NCBI GenBank assembly: GCA_005281725.1
Contig: SSBO01000002.1
Span: forward strand, 1,187,771-1,251,770
Length of the DNA stretch: 64,000 nucleotides
Direction of reading: 5' to 3'
From: Wuchereria bancrofti
Taxonomy: Eukaryota > Nematoda > Chromadorea > Rhabditida > Onchocercidae
Every line of letters begins with the position of its first letter. Positions within the stretch are counted from its first letter, which is position 1. The notes below the pieces were generated by a model. The model had not been told where the DNA came from. It searched no databases and was given only the letters and a program-made list of their open reading frames with translations. A program made the position numbers and the translations under genes. Shown here in pieces: positions 1-14,000 of this stretch.

Positions 1-326
1 AAATTATTGCAATTAAGCCAAAATAAGAAAAACATTCTTTAAATCAAAAAAGTTTATAATTAATTTATTAGAGATATTTTCAAATGAAATGAAATTCAAT
101 GAATGCAGTCGCAGTGATTACAAATGTGATTATAACAGAATGAATATTACTACAAGCAGAATTAGACGAAAATGATTACATTCCATTTCTATGCCAAACG
201 AGCAATTCAATGATTTGGTAGTTTTATCTTCATTTAGTAATTTTAAAATTTATTAAAAATAGAATAAATTATAATATTAACAATAATAGTATTGCAGACA
301 TTCCCATAGCATTGATAATCATCCAT
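1..326. other. 3' flank of the leftmost gene
   Basis: AT-rich noncoding sequence downstream of the minus-strand gene that stops at 327. On the minus strand an AATAAA lies at 249-254, about 73 nt past the stop codon, a plausible poly(A) signal. Nothing else is recognisable. Confidence 0.5.
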
Positions 327-953
327 TCATGGGCAGTTTTCTTTATCCGAATCATAGGAAAAGTGAATTCCTGAATCTTTATTTTCTGCTTCTTCCAGTG
401 AACGTTCATTTTTTTTCATCATCTCCTGCAGTTAGGAAGAAAAAATTGCAACTAATCAATGTCAAGCAGTAAAAATAGGAATAAAAATGATAATTAATTA
501 AACAGCGTGATATCACCACTTTATTTAAATTTCCCTGTTTACGCTTTTACGAATAACTAACGCGCTCCATCAGCCAATTTCTGATTTTCTGATGTATTTC
601 GTTACGCTGTTTTCGTGCCTCACACGTACATTTACGAGAACAATATGGCGTAGACGTAAAAGTTGCTTGATGCGGAGGTGGTCCAGGACTTCTGCATTCC
701 GACGTATCAGGAGTAATATTTCCCTTTGTCATCACTTTTTCCATTTCCTTCACTGCTGTCTCGCTGAAACCAACAAAGGACAAACAAGTGATGCTACGAA
801 TAACTTGTATTAACCAAAGATAAATGTAGCTATGCTCGGATCTCATTCATTTATACCTGTCCTCAAAGGACATCCCACCCATTCCAGGTGGTTTAATGAT
901 CAGTGCTCCTCCTTCGGTTAGTGCAGAAGAGATAACATTTAACTTTAGCAATC
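327..953 (-). CDS. unrecognised protein, C-terminal three exons, ends in a KEN motif
   Basis: Three exons join cleanly in frame: 953-857, 763-562 and 425-327. Donors are GTATAA and GTTAGT; acceptors are TTTAG, TTTCAG and CTGCAG. They encode about 132 residues. The first exon carries a Gly/Pro motif (GGALIIKPPGMGGMSF). The middle exon is Ser/Pro-rich and then has a Cys pair (SRKCTCEARKQRNEIH) leading into a charged helix. The last exon is acidic and ends SDKENCP just before a TGA. I do not recognise the family. The first exon begins in phase 1, so at least one upstream exon with the start codon is missing. A long repeat begins about 160 bp upstream, so the 5' part may lie beyond it or be lost. 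Consistent phases and splice sites make a real gene likely. The KEN tripeptide is seen; a role as an APC/C degron would be inference only. Confidence 0.55.
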
Positions 954-1112
954 CTAAATCTTTAATTCAGATGGCAGAAGGAAGAAGTGATGTTTACTTG
1001 TCAAAGAAAGAAAGTTAAACTGACTTTCAATCAGCAAATATGACGTATTGTGACCTCACTCTTTGACCAGAAGAGTTCTTGAAATCGTCAACTATAATTA
1101 GCTTCGCATAAA

Positions 1113-2855
1113 TTTTACAGTCCACTTGAAGATGAATTACAACAGCAAGGATCTTATCTGTCGAAAAATGAAATGATATGGATTACTTCTGAGAGATAAT
1201 TTGCATTTGAATCAGAGTGATCTGTTAGATTTGAAGTAACAAACATTTTTAATAAGTATTTAAGTATTAGATATCATCAATGACTGTATCATACTGAAAA
1301 TGATGTTTGGTTAAGGAAAGAACAAATGGAAGTTTGTAAAATATTACAAATTAATGAGTGGTTTGATTCTTTAAAAAGTTTTTCTTTAAATAATATTTTT
1401 ATAGATTTCAAAGTTAAACCTACTTTAATAAAAGCATTATTTTAATAAAGCTAGCTTTTTGATTATCTCAAATAAAATAAATTGAAATATTTCAAGTATA
1501 TACTTACAAAAAATTGTTTTAGTACTATAATAAAAAAGCAACAGTGATTTGTTTCCTGATGAAATAGTATAAACTTACGATATTGAGTCAGTTAAGTCCT
1601 TTCAAATTTCATTCTCTTTCTTGCTCTTGCTTGTCTTACAAGTCATAAATCTGAATATGTAAAGATACTGCAAAACTCTTTTAATACAATTAAAATTCGG
1701 TGCTTTTATTTTAATTCGGACAACCGAATTTTGATGAGTCCATAAAATGTAGAAAAAGAGAAAACTTCAACATTTTATTAAATAACAAAAGTTGTTTGAT
1801 TGTTTATATCGATTGAGTATTTAGCACATTCTTTTACTATTTTTTTAAGTGGAAAGCTATATAAATTTAAAAAAAGATAAATATTTGATTCAGAAAAGAA
1901 CCATTTGCACATAATCTTTTAGTCTAAGAAATATAATTAAATCTTTTAAAGCAAAAAATTCAGATTTTTATGCGTTTTTAACCGTTCAATGAAATTGCAT
2001 TCACTTTATACTAGCCATATTAAATATTATGAGCGGCAACTTTTGAACATTTAATTTCTCTCTCTCCCTCCCTTTCCCTCTCTCTCTCTCTCTCCCAACG
2101 AATTTAGAGATAAGCTATGGCTATTACTGCAATTTCAATCCAAAAACATCGAAATGTGGAAAGAAATCTCCGTTTATACAGAAAATATCTGTCCATTTCA
2201 TGTTAAATGACAAAATATACTTTTTACGAATTTTTAATTTTCCCACTGAGATGCTATATTCAAGAATTTACTAGATTAGATAAAGTAAGCAGAAATAAAA
2301 GTATGGTCATTTGGTGACCTTTTCTCTTCCATTCATTTTCTTTTTCTTTTTAATTCGCCTCAAGCGATGGCTTTCATTTGGCAAAGTCATTTATTTACAA
2401 TTAGCGAAAGACTTAATATTTTCATCTCTAATTGTGTGTGAAATTTTACGAGTTTCCATTACATTTCTTAACTAAGATTGCAGTGCGAGTTCTGAAAGTG
2501 TCCTTATGAATTCTAAGAAATGAAAATAAACTTTCAAATGATTTTTCAATAACAAAAATTGCAATATCGGTTCCGGAATTACTATGGTTTTATCACCAAA
2601 AGACTGAACTAAAAGCCAATGCAAATAAGAAGTTAAAATATTTGGATTTATAAATTCCGAAAAAAAAAATTCCGTTTCTTTCTCACGAACTAATTAGCAA
2701 CCACACCTCGCGTAATCACTTTTCTCTTCTAAACATTGTAAATCATACAGGACGACATCATCTCGTCACAGTATTTGTCACCTCGTCCCATTATCTTATA
2801 ATAATTACCTTTCGTGTAATTAAGAAACAATCCATTCTCAATTATATCGGATAGG
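1113..2855. repeat. long dispersed repeat, copy 1 (full-length form)
   Basis: Nearly the same sequence recurs in direct orientation at 62146-63131. Positions 1113-1575 pair with 62146-62620, and 2355-2855 pair with 62630-63131. The middle, about 1576-2352, is absent from copy 2. That private stretch holds a pyrimidine tract at 2055-2096. No transposase frame, long terminal repeat or clear terminal inverted repeat was seen. A short minus-strand open frame ending at 2729 is shared by both copies, but the whole segment is equally similar, so this is not evidence of coding. It may be a segmental duplication or a non-autonomous mobile element. Confidence 0.75.
2055..2096. repeat. CT-rich pyrimidine microsatellite
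   Basis: Interrupted CT/CCT tract, present only in copy 1 of the long repeat. Confidence 0.85.
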
Positions 2856-5113
2856 ACCGACCGTCGGTGTACTTTTAATTCAGAAAGACATTGATTTGTG
2901 CTGTGATATTTTTTCAATCAATGTTTCAATATCAGAAATGAAAAATGCAGTGAATTAAACCTACTAATTATTTGCGATTTCATTTCGGTTCAGTTTTTTT
3001 TAACGAATAGCAGCTCAACGAATTGTTTACTATTAACCGATGACTATCGATTAACAGTGATCCATAACTTCTGAAGTACTTCAGTTTATCAACTCAATCA
3101 TTTAGAGATAGATTTCTTTTATGAATCAAAATGAGTGACCTTATAAGTGCTGCTGTCAAAATTAGAAATATAATATGCCCTATCAACAATTGGCCTGGAT
3201 TCTACTTTTTTTATTTAACCATTAATTGATGACAACAATTCAATTGATGGCACTAATTTTGATAAAGTCTAAATAAAACTTTGATTGAAAAATGGGCTAG
3301 CATATTCGAAATTTTCCTTACAATTATTATTTATACTTCATTATGAAAATAGTGTAAATTATCTTCTGAATTTCTTTACTCTGTTCTTTATATTTAGTGA
3401 AAAAGTAGATATCCATTTTCATGTAATTTGTCAATGATATAATCATCATATTTAACACCCATCAATCATATCAATACATTACCAATGTCGAATTTAAGCT
3501 TAAGAAATCAAGAAAAAAAAAGTAAAAAATGATTGTATTTACGACTATAATTACAATTAAGCGATACCGTCTAATCACAGATTGTAACTCATCGTCAAAA
3601 CGATCACAAAATTTATCAGAAGTATTTGATACCATATAACTTCTTAATAACTCTTATATAGATTAGAAGTAGAGTCATAAATTTGTGTGAGTGACAAATG
3701 AATGATTGATGATCTTTAAAAAGTACATCACAGAAGCGGATGTATAAACATATAATATGTTATGCATAATTAGATGTTAGACTGACATACAATCAAATTA
3801 TTTTATTTTCCTAATTGAAAAATCGAAGAATTAAATAAAAACAAAAAAATTGAATCAAATGTCGAGTTTTGCATAAGTTATGATTGAAAAGAATAATAGA
3901 ACAACGGGGCAGAATAGTGTGGGAAATCAAAAATAGGAACTAAAAAAAAGTGAAATTACTCAAATGGTTTACAATATAATTATCACACTAAGTGAATAAT
4001 ATAAAGAAGGTAAACTACCTGAATTAGCAATACATTTACTAATTTCAACATTCAATTTTATCATACTGTTAAAAGATTTATTGCTTTATTTACGTTTGCA
4101 CTTCAAACTGATTACCTTTCTAGCTGCTCTCTTACTTCTTAACATTTGTTTAAATTCATTTTCTGTTAAATATTTTACTTTTATGCACTGCTACATTGAA
4201 AGAATCAAAGAAACCAATCTCAATGATGGATGATGCTATGATCGAATGATTACCAAAAATTATTCAACGGTATTCAATTTTGAGAATTTTTGGAAAAATC
4301 CAAAATACATGATTATAAAAAGGAATTTATTAGCAAAAATGCACAATAGCTAATTATATCATTGCCAAAAATTATGATGGAACTGTTGAGTTGTTTGTTG
4401 ATTTGCAATATTACAGCGATCGACTCATTACCTTTATATCTTGTGATAGAACTTTTTCTATGCTTGACGGGAAACAAAATACTGCAGCAAACAGAATCCA
4501 ACGATTTATTAAATAAAGGATGAAATAGACGAATAGATGTCTGAAAATTAAGGTAGTTCCATATTTGCTGTAAAATTGAACTTACCAATTATTAGCAATA
4601 ATTTGAATCTCATCGCTGTTGTACTGTGTTACTTGAAAATGATTTGTGCACGCAACGTCAAGTGTAATATAATTTATATCAAAAATTGACACTATTTTTA
4701 TACAATACTTGAAATAATATCTATATTCGTTTTTGAATACTGCAGTTGAGAATTTTTTCTTGAATACAATCAAATACAGCGAAAGAAGCAGGAAAAATAA
4801 TGAAGGAAGAGAGGACTAAATGAAAGAATCGAGTAAATTTACAGAGTAATGATATTTCGAAAAGTATAAAATTAACATTTCATAATACGTAAGTATATAT
4901 ATCGGATGAAATATCTGACCAAAAACATCAGTAGATGAATGAAGTTTACAACAAATACTCCCAGGGATATTCCTATCACGATGACTGAGAAATGAAAGAT
5001 TACTTCTCTCAATCACTGAAAAATTCATAGTGAAGATACGGGGACAGTTTTTAATAACGAGTAGTTTCAAAGTACATTGTAGTTCAACCATCAGATAAAC
5101 TATCACAAATGCG
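2856..5113. other. intergenic, 3' side of the TBC1D5-like gene
   Basis: AT-rich sequence without a credible gene. The part just below 5114 must contain the 3' UTR of the RabGAP gene. Minus-strand AATAAA hexamers lie near 4504 and 4320. Short minus-strand frames at 4313-4773 and 4816-5124 lack splice logic or family motifs, and I regard them as chance. Confidence 0.5.
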
Positions 5114-8100
5114 TTACTGGACAATTGAGTGATGTCTTATTTCACGCATTTCAGTGTCCAATCGAGAAGTTTGAAGCCGTAGTGTCGGAGAACCGGTATT
5201 ATTATGTAAGGGTCGAATTGCTGGAGCATGTACCTCGTTGCCAACTTCGATAGCACCAATTTCCGCAGCAGTATGGCGAGCAACTCCTTTCGTATCTCTT
5301 GTGCATTTTGCGGAAACTGTCACATTTGCATGATTAGCATCACCTGACCGTGCAGCATTCTCGATCTGGGACCGAATGCTGTATAATTCTTTCCCTATTA
5401 GGTTCTTTAAATCGTCATTACCAACTATTTTCGGCAGTTGCTCATCTGGAAAAAGTGATCTGATATTTCTGTGGAAAAAGAAAAACTTCCCAATTCATCT
5501 TCCAATCCAAAAAACTTCCCAATTCAAAAAGAAAAACTTCCCAAAAAAACTTTCCCCATCTCTAAAGGAAAGAAAAAAAAAGAAAGATTTGTTGAAAGAT
5601 TTCATGGAATCTTATCGACAGGCCGCTCTGTCGATTAACTATATGTTACCTGATTAAAAATTTTAACCCATACATTCATTCTTCAACATATTTTCTTGGA
5701 TTTTCCTTTAACCCTAACCAGCACTCTGTAGTGGGAAAGATTTTGTGGAATGCATTTGTTACTAGCGCTCTAAAACCAATTCTGATAAATTTGACATACG
5801 AGCTGGAAAACTCCACGAATATCTGACCATGTCCAAAAGAAAACATATTAAAAAAACTTCGAACTTACTGACTACGAGTTCAATCCTTTGTTTTACTATA
5901 CTAGCCATCATATCCATATCATTCAATCTTGACTGTAAACACGACACCTGCTCTTGCAAAAGCTCGATTACCTAAATGGATCTCATAAGCAAGCAGTCTG
6001 ATGACCGACTTACCTGAAAGTAAAACAATTACAATGAGCAAACCTCGTCTGAAGCTTTCATGCCGGTATGTCCACCTGTGTTGTAATTTATTTGTGGACG
6101 AATCAATCCTGCAATGAAAACAATGCATAATGGAACGGAGCTGCTTTCTCGACTTTTTCAGCAATCATATCACGTCTATGAGTTGAAAAACAAAACAACT
6201 ACCAGTTAAACTAAAGCATTTACAGGATTCAACTACAGGTTCAAATTTTGACCTAACAAATGACGAAAACAATGCTATCAGCTTTATAAAATATTATTAA
6301 CCTCTTTCAACCATGGTTCGATCCGACAGTGTGTCAACAATTTTAGTAACAAATGATTTGGTATCACCGTGTTGATGCCTATTTTCACCAGCATTACAGG
6401 ACATCATTCCTGATGATGAGAATTGTTTTGCTAAATTTGTTTGCTTTGGTTTTTCCATAACAATTTTCGTTCCGACAATATCCTTGGTTCGATTTGGATG
6501 TATCATTCCAGTAATCGTTATATTTTCGAAATTAGTAACATTAAGAGTTTGTGGCACTTCAAACTTCTGCAAGAATTGTTCAGACTGCAAAAATTAATAA
6601 TGTGTGTAAATGACCGAGAAATTGCAATTGCACTTTAAATACGTAATCGTCATGCATGATGAGTTAATCTTTTAATTTAAATAGTTCCTAGAAGAAAGAG
6701 ATACATCCATATCTGTCGAAAAAAAAAACTATTGAAAAATAAATGTTTGGAAATGAATAAATGCTGCAATTTGTAAATAATAGGAATCTAAACCAAAGTC
6801 TTACTTTAGGTGATTTGATATGTAAAGCGTATTGAATTAATGAATGGGCATCAGCTACCGGTGGGTAACGCATTAAATACTGTAATGTTGTACTGTAATC
6901 TTCATTGATAACTGAAAACATGATTTTACAACAATGTTATGTGATAAACAAATGACCGACTTGAATTTAACAATATTTTTCAATTCAGTCAGAAGAATAT
7001 TTTGTGTGAGTATACAATAATACACAGTTGTGAAATAAATCTGGGAAACTGAGGAAAATTGTCCTAACATACTTAAATGCCTAATATATTCAAGCATTGC
7101 GACAAAAATATAGTCAACCAAGGATAATGGTGGCCTGAAAGCGAATATAGCATCCCAAATAAATAAAAGGTCGTGAATTGGAAACTCGCGACCAAACAAT
7201 AATCGTAACCAGCGGCTATAAAAAATTTGGTGAGCAAAATTTCAAACCTTTCTCTAATTTGAATTGGTGATTCCCTTAGGAATACTCAACTAAAATCTTT
7301 AATCATCAAAGTTTTATTATGAAATATTTCAAAACAATCTATCGTGCACGGATAACTTGAAAGCAAACGGAGAAATATTAATCTCTCAGTTTGCGGAATT
7401 TCTCATAAATATCTTCACATAACCTTTTCATCTTTGTAATTCCAATAATGATATGAGAAATTATTTATTCGTTCAAAAAAAAAAATGATGTGATAGTTCG
7501 AAAGTAAATTTTGACTAACATTCCATAAATCTGAGGTAAAATCTTCAATTTTGAAAGATGCTGATGCATGGCCGGATCAATTACTGCCAATATATCGTTC
7601 GTAATACTTCGAAGCTTAATAATTAATTCATTTCTCTGATCAGCAGAAGCATCATCTGGACTAACAAATGGCACAGAGTGGCCTAATTTGCTATTATTTC
7701 CCGAAACACGACTGGAATATTCGACGCATTCCTCATCGCCAGCCAAATACCATCGCTCCAACATCATCATTAGTTGATTGAATATTTCACTACGAATAGA
7801 AGTCCAATGAAATAATAACTTTAAATAGAAAAAAAAATGACACTTCATAACATACGCTTACTGGATTTAACAGAAATGTTTATCAATCGACCATACTGTG
7901 GTGCAAGAATGCAAGTATCTGTTCTATGGAGAATGAAAAAAAAAAAAAAAAAGTTCAAGGAAATACTGCTAACTGTTGGCTGGTAAAAAACAAAGCAAAA
8001 CGTTTCTAGAATTCGCTAGGAGTTATACTAAAATTTCTGACAATTATAAACATGATATTCTTCAGAGCGCAGTCGAGTAAATAACTGAAAAACACGAAAA

Positions 8101-9948
8101 AAACACGGAAAAAAGTTGATGCTAGTAAATTTTGCACTTTTTGGATTGAAGAATGTTCCCTTTTTTAAGCGCATTATATCTAGCTAATCCCAAATTTCTC
8201 CTAGATTCCCCGTCGCTAGTAAATATACATGTGAAAAAAAAAGCTTTTCATAATTTTGTTTAAAAATGTGAATACAAAATTAATAGGCCAACATACATAA
8301 GCAAGTACACATATAAATAGTTAATAGTAAAAAAAAGTATGAAAACCAACAAAGAGTCGTGTTCAAGAAAGTCCTGATTATTAACAGCGCATAGAATTTT
8401 CAACTCTTCCGGTGGTACTTCTCTGAAATGAATACAGCGCTCTAAAACATTTAAATTTCACATTTTGAAACAAAATAGAAAATTAAGTTATCAAATAAAC
8501 GAGGTTCATTTTCTGAAATTAATAACTAATACACTTTATACACTGACAGAGACACGAAATGCAATAAACAAATATATTTGCTACAAATACAAAAACTGAA
8601 ATTCAGCAACAATCATATGCAACTGAAAGATGAGTAGAAAGAAATATACTTAAAATTTTCTTATGTTTATGAAAAGGCAATGTTACGGGTTACCTCAATC
8701 CATTTTGTTCCATGAGATGCGCAAACGTTTGTTGATCGTAATTCAATACAAAAATCAGCGTTGCAAGTATTTCGTGCATACCCTAGAAAATTACACTTTG
8801 ATATACTATTAAATTTGAAAATATGAATGTAACAAGAATTTATGGATAAAAAATTGAAACTACCTGCTTATATGCAATGTCTGGATGTTGTTTCGCATAT
8901 ATAAACAGAATATCCGACATAATGGTTCGTACACTCTCATTTTTAAAATATTCCAATTCTGGAAATCTGGAAAAAAAGGTTTTCCAAAAAAGGAAAATTT
9001 AAATCGAAACTTAAATCAAAAGGAAAATTGACACCGCATTTAAATAAATACTTACGTTCGTTCTACATCACGGTTTATAAATTCACGTAACTTGCAGTCA
9101 CTGAAATATTGTTGCCACGGATTCTAAAAATCAATAAAAACATGTCGGTATAAAGGAAGGAAGCATAATGATAAAATGATCAAAGCAAAATGCATTACCT
9201 CATCACCAAGTGATAACGGATTACTGATATTTGGATCTAAGCCCGATGTTTGTTCGCGTGGATTCATTAATAGCTAAAAATATAGACAATAAAATTTACA
9301 TAGTGCATACCATACATCCCAAACATAAAGTGTGTAATACGGAATCGGTAAATTGTGTTTGATTTGCCGACTTTAATCGTGCGAAACTATACCTGAAATT
9401 TTCTGAATTCATGTTTAAAGACGCTTAACACTAACCTCACATTTCAATTTATTATATGAATTACGGGTTCGCGATAGAATCGTGCACCATTCTTCTCGTT
9501 CAAGAGGTAAACAACGAAGCAAAATCTAGAAATGAAATTTAACTGTAACTAATGTGATCTTTTGAGAAATAATCAGTAATACATTTAAATCCAAAATATG
9601 TTTACACAGCATATTATGTCCGTAAACTCTGAAAATTATTTCTTCTGTCGACACATGAATATGTTTGACTTCAGGAACGTTTAACGAAACTAACCCTCCA
9701 AATGATAGATCGAACATGTGAACCGCGAAGTTTACCACTCAAACAACCTTTTTCTATTCGTTTCAAATTCACCCGTTGTCCAAAAAATTCTCTCCATTCC
9801 TCCCTATATGTTTCATGCACGCAGAATAATACGTATGTATAGAAAAAAAACACACAGACAATCTTCTATACTTTTACGTTTCTTTATATAAAACTAACGT
9901 AATGCAATAAGCTTACAGAAATGTCGGTTGATGACTTGAACTGTGCAT
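5114..9948 (-). CDS. TBC1D5-like Rab GTPase-activating protein
   Basis: RabGAP of the TBC1D5 family; in animals TBC1D5 acts on Rab7 with retromer in endosome sorting and autophagy. Fifteen exons: 9948-9917, 9803-9695, 9525-9436, 9273-9199, 9123-9056, 8966-8864, 8782-8694, 8422-8351, 7789-7520, 7215-7073, 6911-6805, 6584-6302, 6108-6044, 5971-5869, 5445-5114. All phases agree and give 646 residues. The TBC domain spans about residues 30-350. It begins with SGKLRGSHVRSIIWR, has the arginine finger in INRDVERTFPE (I118, D121, R124) and the glutamine finger in YKQGMHEIL (Q159), and carries the family segment RWLRLLFGREFP. Both catalytic fingers are intact. A Ser/Thr-rich linker (387-480), a short coiled coil (503-536) and a polar tail follow. 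The chosen ATG lies two bases after a TTTTTAG acceptor, as expected for trans-splicing. It lies about 1.1 kb downstream of atx-2 on the same strand. Confidence 0.88.
5476..5550. repeat. short tandem repeat in the last TBC1D5-like intron
   Basis: Three copies of an A-rich unit containing AAAAACTTCCCAA start near 5481, 5509 and 5532, within the intron between exons 14 and 15. Confidence 0.7.
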
Positions 9949-11020
9949 ATCTAAAAATCAATCAGTCAAAAATGTCAATTCTGTAAATAATCATTTAGGA
10001 TAAAAAAATAATAAATTGTGATGGACAATTTTCCATTGTCTTTGCAAGCAGTGATGATTTTTTAGTATGGAACTGTTAGTTTTTATGTCTTTTCTGTTTG
10101 TTTATCATTTGCCACATCAGTACAAAATTTTAAAATTTATTGGCAAAATTATCTTTACAATATTTCTAGTGATATCTTAATACTAACAATATGTAAATCC
10201 TTTATAATACTGTGCAGCTAAATTGCAACAATCCTGTAACGTTGCCAATACTCCTTATCAAAAAACTCCATTCATTACGCAACGAATCCTCAATTCTGGC
10301 ATTTTACTTATCTGGATTCACCTAAATTTACAGGATATGGATTTGAACCTACCTTCAACTTCGCCCAGTCAACAGTTAACAATTACGTGTAACGTATTCA
10401 ACCAGCTCGAATACATAAATTGATTTCATGAACGGCTACAATGTCACTGCAGTACAAACACAATAAGCAATCATCAGGCATTACTAAACGAACTAGCCCC
10501 AAGAATTCCAACGCCAAACTCTCCTACAGCTTGAAATCTTTCAATTATCAAATATCTCTGTACACCACTTTTCAGTCTCATTTGCATTCCCTCCTTCCTT
10601 TCACCAACAAATAAATTCATTCATATTTCGCTAAAATGCGGCATGTTTTAACAAACTAGTAGTGATCTGAATATAGCTTTGCTGCCATTCGGTACAACGA
10701 TATCAATTTACACTGTGCACTACAAAAGGAAACCTTTCGTGCCTCTTCTTTATTTCTTAAATACATTTGGCATATATAATTGTCCACATCTGGAGAACAT
10801 TAGAAATTAGAACAAGTCACAAGACAAATAGCCCTCTTCTGTAATAGTAATTCTTTTACTCCAGAAAAAGCTTCAAATCCAAAAATGGGTGTTCGAAAAT
10901 TTAAATCCAAAATCTAATGATACACTAATACTGAAACTAAGGAGTAAATCATCCTTCCCTTCCTATCATGCCGTTCTATCGCATCTCTGAAAATTATCAC
11001 TCAGCATATATATTAAAATA
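9949..11020. other. intergenic spacer between atx-2 and the TBC1D5-like gene
   Basis: Contains the 3' UTR of atx-2. A minus-strand AATAAA lies at 10749-10754, about 270 nt after the stop. The trans-splice-type acceptor of the next gene is at its lower edge. A 66-codon plus-strand frame at 10223 has no supporting features. Confidence 0.5.
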
Positions 11021-14000
11021 TTAGGGCGGACCTTCCGCTTCATCTCCTTCTGTTTCTCTCCCTCGAACAAAGTCACCTAGGAAAAAAAAATTCTTTATGA
11101 TGAAAACAGTTGTTAATCCCAACCGTTTACTCGTTTCTGAAAATAGTGGAACTTTACTGCTGAATTTTTCCTCTTTAAAGGATAATTTCTAAAACTGACT
11201 TTAAATTTAAATTTTTACAGCAAATCAGCAGAACACAACCGATCATTCAAACATTTCTCATAACAATCTTTGAGTTAAACGTATCAAATCATAAATTTAG
11301 GGTGCTTTATCCTCTTTCTTTTTCTACGGTTTTGAATACGGAAGTAATTTGGAAGAAACGAACTGAAAGTCTTAAATCATAATTTTATGTTAAAGGAAAA
11401 AAGAAAGCGAGGAAACAACCTGCAGCAAGAATGTCTAAATTACATAAAGAATAGCACATTCGTGCATTCTTGAGATGAGGGAAAAAGAAAAAGAGAGAGA
11501 CTGGAGAACCGGAAGAAAGATAAAAATAAGCCCGTTGATCAAAACTGAAATCTTATTTGGAAAAACTAGTGAAGTTACGTTATGTTACGTTACAAGTTTC
11601 CAGAATAAAAACCACATTTAGGAGAAAAAGGAATAACAGGAGAATAAACAAAACAAGAACACAGCGCATCCAATGATAGGATAAACCGTCATGGTAGATT
11701 ATATATACAGCTTGGCAGATCATATATCCTATAAAGGAGTAAGATTATATATCCAATAAAGGAAAATTTACAACTGACATAAGAAATCAGAGTTGAATCA
11801 AACCTAATAAGAAAGCAGATTACAACAGTTTACTGTCATTTGTCTGGTATGAATAAAATGCTTCAATTTATGAATCATTCCATTATCATCTCAATATTTT
11901 GCCGGAGGTTTTTCAAAGCAAAAAGAAAAAAATTTATGATTTGTTAAAAATATGCCGCGAAGAAAAAGATATGTGTTTAGATTTTGTGAAAATAAGTGTA
12001 TTCAGACCACAGAAGAGAAGCGCAAAAAGATCCTCAAATGTGCTTTGAATAAACAAAATAAAGAACCGAAAACAACGACAGCATATTCTGATGAAATGAC
12101 CACGAACCAGCATCAATTACTAGCATCTGAAACATACGGAATTTACTTAATACTTAACAAGAAAACGTTGAACAAATCCCGCGATCAAAGACCGGAGCTA
12201 CTACTTTACACTACTATTTTAAAGCGTGTTGGAAATGGACAGACAGTAAACCGATAGCAAAACATTTCTCAAAAGATTTCTCAACAAGAACTGTTTTTTG
12301 TGAGCATCGCAATTTCGACTGATTATTTGCAAAGGTAAAAACTGATTAGTTTAATAAGAATTTTTTCTTTTAGTTTAAAAAGAATTCTTGCAATTACATT
12401 TCATGTAAAAACATTCCGTCTGACTCAAAACACAGATTTTCGGTTTTTTGCACCGATTTGAAGCAAAGTTATTTGATGTTGTGGATGATTCCCCTTATAT
12501 AAATATCAGTTAAAACAAAAGTGATTATTTAAAACACAGAAAATAGTCAAAGCCAAACAATTTGCAACACTGACCGTTTGGTGGAACTGAAGTATTTTGA
12601 ACAGTACCGCCAGGCTGAAAAGATTGGTGTTGTTGATGTGGCGGCCCACTGGCCACACTGTTTACCGAATTATGGCGTATTGATCCAGCACTGCCTCCTT
12701 GTTGTTGCTGCGATTGTGGCGGCTGTTGCTGGAATACTCCCTGCTGATGTTGGGCTGAAAAAAGTGAAATTCCAGAAAAGCACGACAAATCCCGCAATGA
12801 ACCACAAATAAATCTTAAATTTCGATTGTTTCTTTAAGAACAACACACATCTTTGAACTTTTACTTCCCTTAATTCAGCATGAGAAAGGAAGAAATTTAA
12901 CACTTACCATGCATGTAATGACTATAAAAGTGATCACCAGCCACAAAGGGTTGATGAGGTAAAGTACTTGGTATCTGCGGTTGTTGTAAAGTAGCTGCTT
13001 CGACAGCTGCTCCTTGGAACTGTTCGAACATACTCGGCTGAAACATCAAAAAATCAGACTTCCAATCATAAAAAAATTGTGAAAAAACCAGTGAAAAAAC
13101 TTTGAATGATCCCTATAACAAAGACAGAGAGAACTGCTAGGGCAACTGAATACCGGAACTAAATGAGCATTGATCCCAAACGAGTCTGAAGTGTTATCCA
13201 ACAAAAAGATTTATCAAAAGCAAAATTCAAGCTGTAACTGTTTTCAACATGAGATTATTGCAAAAAACAATGCCAAATTCTTACTTGTGCATGCACTTGA
13301 TGTGCTTGTGAAAACGGAACATGCGTTGCCGCCGGTGCAGCGACAGACGGATGAACAACAACTGGTTGCGGACCATACGCCATCACAAAGCCTGGCTGTC
13401 CAGCAGTAATGAACGGAAATTGCTGCAACGAAGAAATCATCGATGGCTTCCCACATTTGTACATATCTGCTGCTTGCTTATCCTTTTCAGTTGAAGAAAG
13501 AAAACAAAATGAAGAATATTTGCAATGTTCGAACATTTTGTAATCCAAAAATTCACATCTGACAAAATCAGTCCATACGAGATCACGTGAGTTTATTCAC
13601 TTAACTGCGCATGAAGTAAAATCACAGTCATTATACCTTCACTAATACAAATAACGAATGACATGCAAGTGAAAATCTTAATCTGTAAGACCCCACTATC
13701 AATAAATATATTGTGGGATCAATTCATGAAATCACTTTTCCCAAATGAAACAGTGCAGCAACATATTTCTCATTTAAACGTGAGTTTGAAGCACTGGTCA
13801 GAATACTAAATGTCATAATAAGAAGCGTTGCTTAGGATGATGCTCATCCCTCATCAACAAATCCATTATTTCCGCTTTTTCTTTGAAGTGGCGCCACAAT
13901 TTCTGATTTGCCGCCCACACACGTCACTTTTAGCGTACACTGTTGGCTTCCACAAAACCCACTTATGTTCCATTTGAATCGTGTCATTTGTCATCATGAC

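Noticed and set aside
2729..2917. Short minus-strand frame shared by both copies of the long repeat
   Set aside because: The flanking noncoding parts of the repeat are just as similar, so conservation reflects recent duplication and not coding constraint.
5376..5657. Plus-strand Lys-rich frame
   Set aside because: It overlaps the last TBC1D5-like exon and an A-rich tandem repeat in the intron; composition explains it.
7861..7910. Possible extra exon in the TBC1D5-like gene
   Set aside because: Joining 8351 directly to 7789 restores the family sequence (DSFEIFNQLMMMLERW) in phase, so the open stretch between is intron.
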